From CAIJXJ01 sp964445115 (GTDB lineage: Bacteria > Pseudomonadota > Gammaproteobacteria > Burkholderiales > Methylophilaceae), in assembly GCA_964445115.1 (NCBI GenBank), contig CAYUJU010000082.1, positions 1-6,585 of the forward strand: a stretch of 6,585 nt of DNA, given 5' to 3'. How positions within the stretch are numbered: position 1 is the first letter of the stretch; each line of letters begins with the position of its first letter. A program made the position numbers and the translations under genes. This document shows positions 3,697-6,585 of the stretch, piece by piece. The notes beneath the pieces are model-generated. The model was not told the origin of the DNA, searched no databases, and saw only the letters and a program-made list of their open reading frames with translations.

Positions 3697-5859
3697 ATGT
3701 TGCAACGGGAAGTGTTTGTCTGGGCAGTCGGTGCACTGTGCCAGCTCAACCGTATCCCGTTCGACGTGCAGTTGCTGCTGCGGCAGTTTGTCCCGCCATT
3801 CAGTCTTGCCACCCTGCAACAATCCTTGCCCGCCTTCGGGCTGCATGGCGCGCTGAAACCGGTCGCGCCCGAGCAACTCGTCAGTCTCCCGCTACCGGCC
3901 CTCGCCATCCTCAAGGCCGAACCGCCCAAGCGGGAAGAGGGCGCCAGTACTGCCGTTGATTCACCCGTGGAGGATGCCGCCCCCGATGCCGCTGATACCC
4001 CCACGCACACCGTCGGCCTGTTGCTCAAGGTCGACACCGAACAAGCCCTGATCCTCGAACCCGGCGAACAGCAACCCAAGGCGATCCCCCTCACCGAATT
4101 CACCTCCCGTTACGATGGCCGCATGCTACTGGTGAAGAAGCAAGCCGAAGCCGTCACCGACGAAGACACCGAGCCTCAACAATTCGGTTTCCGCTGGTTC
4201 ATCCCCGAGCTGCTCAAGTACCGCAGGATCTGGACCGAAGTCCTGCTCGCTTCCTTCGCCATCCAGTTGGTTGGTCTTGCCGTGCCGGTGTGCACGCAAA
4301 TCGTCATCGACAAGGTCGTCGTCCACCACACGGTCAGCACCCTCATCGTCATCGCCGTCGCTTTATTCGTCTTTCTCGTTTTCAATGCCGCCATGGGCTG
4401 GGTGCGCCAGTATCTGGTGCTCCACACCGGCAACCGCATCGACGCCTCGCTCGGTCACAAGGTGTTCAGTCACCTGCTCGATCTGCCTTTGCGCTATTAC
4501 CAGCATCGCCCCACCGGCGTGGTCGTCGCCCGCATCCACGGTGTTGAGACCATCCGCGAATTCCTCGCCGGCGGCCTTGTGACGCTGGTACTGGATTTCC
4601 CCTTCCTCATTGTCTTCCTCGCCATCATGTTCTGGTACAGCTGGCAGTTGACCCTGATCGCCTTGGCTTCGCTCACTCTGATCTCAGCCTTAAGCTTCGC
4701 CTTCACCCCGCTCATCCGCAATCGCCTCAACCACCAGTTCATGGTCGGTGCAAGAAACCAGGCCTTCATGACCGAATACATCTCCGGCATGGAAACCGTC
4801 AAATCCCTGCAGATGGAACCCCAGCTCAAATCCCGCTTCGGCCACTACCTCGCCGAATACCTCGCTGCCGGGTTCAAGAGCCGTAACCTCTCCAACACCT
4901 ACAACACCGCCGCCAACGCCATCGACCAGACCCAGACCCTCGCCATCCTCTGTGTCGGTGCCTGGCTCGTCATGCACGACAGCAACTTCACCGTCGGCAT
5001 GCTGGTCGCCTTCCAGATGTTCTCCGGCCGACTCTCCGGCCCCGTCCTCCGTCTGGTCGGCCTGTGGCAGGAATTCCAGCAAGCCGACATCGCCGTCAAA
5101 CGCCTGGGCGACGTCATGGATGCCCCCACCGAACCCATGAGCCTCATCCCCGCCCGTGCCGCCACCCCGCACACCCGCATCGAAGTCGACAGCATCAGCT
5201 TCCGTTACGCGGAAGAACTCCCCTGGCTCTACCAGAACCTCAGCTTCAACATCCAGCCCGGCCACTGCGTCGTCCTCATGGGCCCCTCAGGCTCCGGCAA
5301 AAGCACCCTCGCCAAACTCCTGCTCGCCTTCCACCATCCGCAACAAGGCAGCATCAAGCTTGACGGACGCGACATCCGCCACCTCGCTGCCAACGAACTG
5401 CGTGCCCACTTCGGTGTGGTCCCGCAAGAAACCACCCTGTTCTCTGGCACCATCTACGACAACCTCATTCTCGCCAACCCCCATGCCAGCTTCGAACAGG
5501 TTATCCATGCCTGCCAACTGGCCGAAGTACACGACGTCATAGAGAAACTCCCGCAGGGCTACCAGACCGAGATCGGTGAACATGGAGCGGGCTTAAGCGG
5601 CGGGCAGAAACAACGCATCGCCATTGCACGCGCGCTGCTCAAGCAACCCAGAGTCCTGATCTTCGACGAAGCCACCAGCAACCTCGACCAACAGACGGCG
5701 GAACACTTCGCCAGGACCATCAACAAGCTGAAGGGGCAGGTATCGATGCTCTTCATCACCCATCAGCTCCCCAAGGGACTACTGGTGGATGAGGCGGTGT
5801 TGTTGGGGAGGGATAAGGAAACGGAGGAACTACAGAATGAAAAACTTAGGCAGGAGTAG
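3697..5859 (+). CDS. Type I secretion ABC exporter (HlyB/LapB-like) with degenerate C39-like domain
   Basis: The 720-residue protein has the three-part architecture of T1SS exporters. Residues about 1-160 form a C39-like domain. The catalytic Cys and His positions appear to be replaced (the equivalent segment reads GALCQLNRIPFD and the later motif LPALAIL), so it should bind substrate rather than cleave it. An acidic, Pro/Ala-rich insert splits this domain (about residues 75-105). Residues about 175-465 carry the membrane segments. The ATPase has Walker A GPSGSGKST (from 529), signature LSGGQ (633), Walker B LIFDEA (Asp 657, Glu 658) and H-loop His 689, all intact. It would form the inner-membrane engine exporting an unfolded RTX-type or similar protein in one step, with HlyD and TolC partners not visible here. 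The start at 3697 has GGGGAG just upstream and matches the usual N-terminus. An in-frame ATG at 3655 lacks a ribosome binding site. Confidence 0.95.
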   Translation: MLQREVFVWAVGALCQLNRIPFDVQLLLRQFVPPFSLATLQQSLPAFGLHGALKPVAPEQLVSLPLPALAILKAEPPKREEGASTAVDSPVEDAAPDAADTPTHTVGLLLKVDTEQALILEPGEQQPKAIPLTEFTSRYDGRMLLVKKQAEAVTDEDTEPQQFGFRWFIPELLKYRRIWTEVLLASFAIQLVGLAVPVCTQIVIDKVVVHHTVSTLIVIAVALFVFLVFNAAMGWVRQYLVLHTGNRIDASLGHKVFSHLLDLPLRYYQHRPTGVVVARIHGVETIREFLAGGLVTLVLDFPFLIVFLAIMFWYSWQLTLIALASLTLISALSFAFTPLIRNRLNHQFMVGARNQAFMTEYISGMETVKSLQMEPQLKSRFGHYLAEYLAAGFKSRNLSNTYNTAANAIDQTQTLAILCVGAWLVMHDSNFTVGMLVAFQMFSGRLSGPVLRLVGLWQEFQQADIAVKRLGDVMDAPTEPMSLIPARAATPHTRIEVDSISFRYAEELPWLYQNLSFNIQPGHCVVLMGPSGSGKSTLAKLLLAFHHPQQGSIKLDGRDIRHLAANELRAHFGVVPQETTLFSGTIYDNLILANPHASFEQVIHACQLAEVHDVIEKLPQGYQTEIGEHGAGLSGGQKQRIAIARALLKQPRVLIFDEATSNLDQQTAEHFARTINKLKGQVSMLFITHQLPKGLLVDEAVLLGRDKETEELQNEKLRQE

Positions 5860-5863
5860 CGCG

Positions 5864-6079
5864 ATGGAAATGACACCAGAAAAACGTGGTCTTTCCCCTT
5901 ATTCTGACTACGCTATTTGCATATCGTATTGTTGGGTGGGGCCTAGCGAGATAGGCTGTCCCGCAAATGACGAAAACTGGCGGGTAGCAGCATTAACCCG
6001 ATTGCAAACATACAATTCAGCGAACCGCGCAAGGCGCACGACCCCAAAAATCAGGAGGGCAACAACATGGCTTTTGTAA
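5864..6079 (+). CDS. Possible small ORF, 71 residues, unknown
   Basis: An ATG at 5864 lies 5 bp past the exporter stop. It is preceded by AGGAG (within the exporter's last codons) at about 7 nt spacing, a good translational-coupling arrangement. The product begins MEMTPEKRGLSPYSDYA, has three cysteines and a basic C-terminal third, and overlaps the next gene by 13 bp. Composition is not convincingly protein-like after the first 15 codons. Inside it lies GCCTA-GCGAGA-TAGGC (5941-5956), a small hairpin. It could be a real coupled gene, the truncated 5' end of a lost membrane-fusion-protein gene, or chance. Confidence 0.35.
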   Translation: MEMTPEKRGLSPYSDYAICISYCWVGPSEIGCPANDENWRVAALTRLQTYNSANRARRTTPKIRRATTWLL

Positions 6080-6477
6080 ATGAATACATCTCTGAAGTGG
6101 ATGTTGATAAATACGAGATCAAAGCATTGTTTAAGAAACTCTACATTGGTTTCCACCAACCCTGTTGGACAGTTGACCATGAACGGGATATTCATCTGAT
6201 CTACGTCAGCAATGGCCGTGAGGATCATGGTGATGAATATACGTTTAGCTTTTATTGGAAAGGGCATGTGCTCGCTGTGGTGCTCAAGGTGCGCGGGGGG
6301 GGGGAGTGGCGTGGCGCGCAGTGGCGCCATTACGACCTCTTGCGCATCACTCTCCCCGATGAAATCAAGCTTGAGCGAGAGCATATTTTAGAGGACTTGA
6401 AAGAAGCCCTGGTTGCTTTCAAGTCCAACGGCTTTTTCTCTAATTGCACTACGCATACGGCCACGTTTGGCTTCTGA
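6067..6477 (+). CDS. Hypothetical protein, 136 residues, acidic, possible immunity-type protein
   Basis: AGGAGG at 6053-6058 lies 8 bp before the ATG at 6067, the clearest ribosome binding site in the window. The protein is soluble with no signal peptide. It is acidic and rich in aromatic residues, with features such as YIGFHQPCWTVDHERDIHLI, FSFYWKGH and YDLLRITLP, and a helical charged segment LEREHILEDLKEAL. Its size, acidity, and position behind a secretion gene and before another small gene resemble immunity proteins of secreted bacterial toxins, but I cannot assign a family. Ten consecutive G residues (6295-6304) lie inside the gene, encoding the GGG of KVRGGGEW. The frame is intact as given. 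Confidence 0.8.
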   Translation: MAFVNEYISEVDVDKYEIKALFKKLYIGFHQPCWTVDHERDIHLIYVSNGREDHGDEYTFSFYWKGHVLAVVLKVRGGGEWRGAQWRHYDLLRITLPDEIKLEREHILEDLKEALVAFKSNGFFSNCTTHTATFGF

Positions 6478-6494
6478 CTTGAGGGATCAATGTC

Positions 6495-6585
6495 ATGACA
6501 ATTTCTTTTGATCAAGCACTTCAAGAACTGATAAATGGGGTCAGAGACGATTTTCAAAGAATTTCTAGATTTACTGAATTTCTCT
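6495..6585 (+). CDS. Start of a further gene, truncated by the window end
   Basis: An ATG at 6495 is preceded by GAGGGA at 6481-6486 (8 nt spacing). It opens a frame beginning MTISFDQALQELINGV and running to the end of the window (30 codons visible). Another ATG at 6490 is in a different frame and hits a stop at once. The gap from the previous gene is only 17 bp, so the two are probably co-transcribed. The visible part is an amphipathic helical N-terminus with no recognisable motif. Confidence 0.7.
   Translation, partial: MTISFDQALQELINGVRDDFQRISRFTEFL

Noticed and set aside
4690..5265. Minus-strand frame of 191 codons inside the exporter gene
   Set aside because: It is antisense to well-conserved exporter sequence. 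The product is a low-complexity Gly/Glu/Val-rich shadow of GC-rich codons.

Overview
The window looks like an accessory, mobile-element-touched region of a proteobacterium. The basis is a HlyB-type type I secretion ABC exporter with a degenerate C39-like N-terminus, a Gram-negative-style lipoprotein, and a Zn-ribbon of the topoisomerase type. Base composition is patchy: the exporter gene is GC-rich, the 282-residue gene is intermediate, and about 2200-2361 is extremely AT-rich. I cannot name a genus from the sequence.

Layout. Positions 1-53 look like the terminal inverted repeat of an IS256-type insertion sequence whose body lies to the left. It abuts the terminator hairpin of a minus-strand lipoprotein gene (86-622), apparently cutting that terminator in half. 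A short minus-strand Zn-ribbon protein follows (712-942), with a hairpin terminator at 966-997. About 1000-2140 holds no gene I can support but is packed with short perfect hairpins. Several share one loop sequence (TTGGCG/TTGGCA, or CGCCAA/TGCCAA on the other strand) with different stems. An AT-rich tract of about 160 bp then leads into a 282-residue protein of unrecognised family (2362-3210). Directly behind its stop codon is a compact repeat block (3213-3382): 9-mers at an exact 14-bp pitch, an 18-nt-arm inverted repeat, a 14-nt direct repeat and a 12-bp palindrome. This resembles plasmid iterons or an operator array.

The right half carries a possible promoter inside a 9-bp inverted repeat (3415-3455), a doubtful 52-codon leader frame, and the ABC exporter (3697-5859). 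Tightly behind it on the same strand come a possible 71-residue ORF, a 136-residue protein with a strong ribosome binding site and a G10 tract, and the start of another gene running off the window. No membrane-fusion (HlyD) or outer-membrane (TolC) partner gene is visible.

The most unusual signals are the same-loop hairpin family, the 14-bp repeat array and the IS/terminator junction. I did not find a complete new system. The best candidates are the unknown gene plus its repeat array (possible replicon or autoregulated module) and the exporter followed by small unknown proteins (possible secreted-effector or immunity locus).
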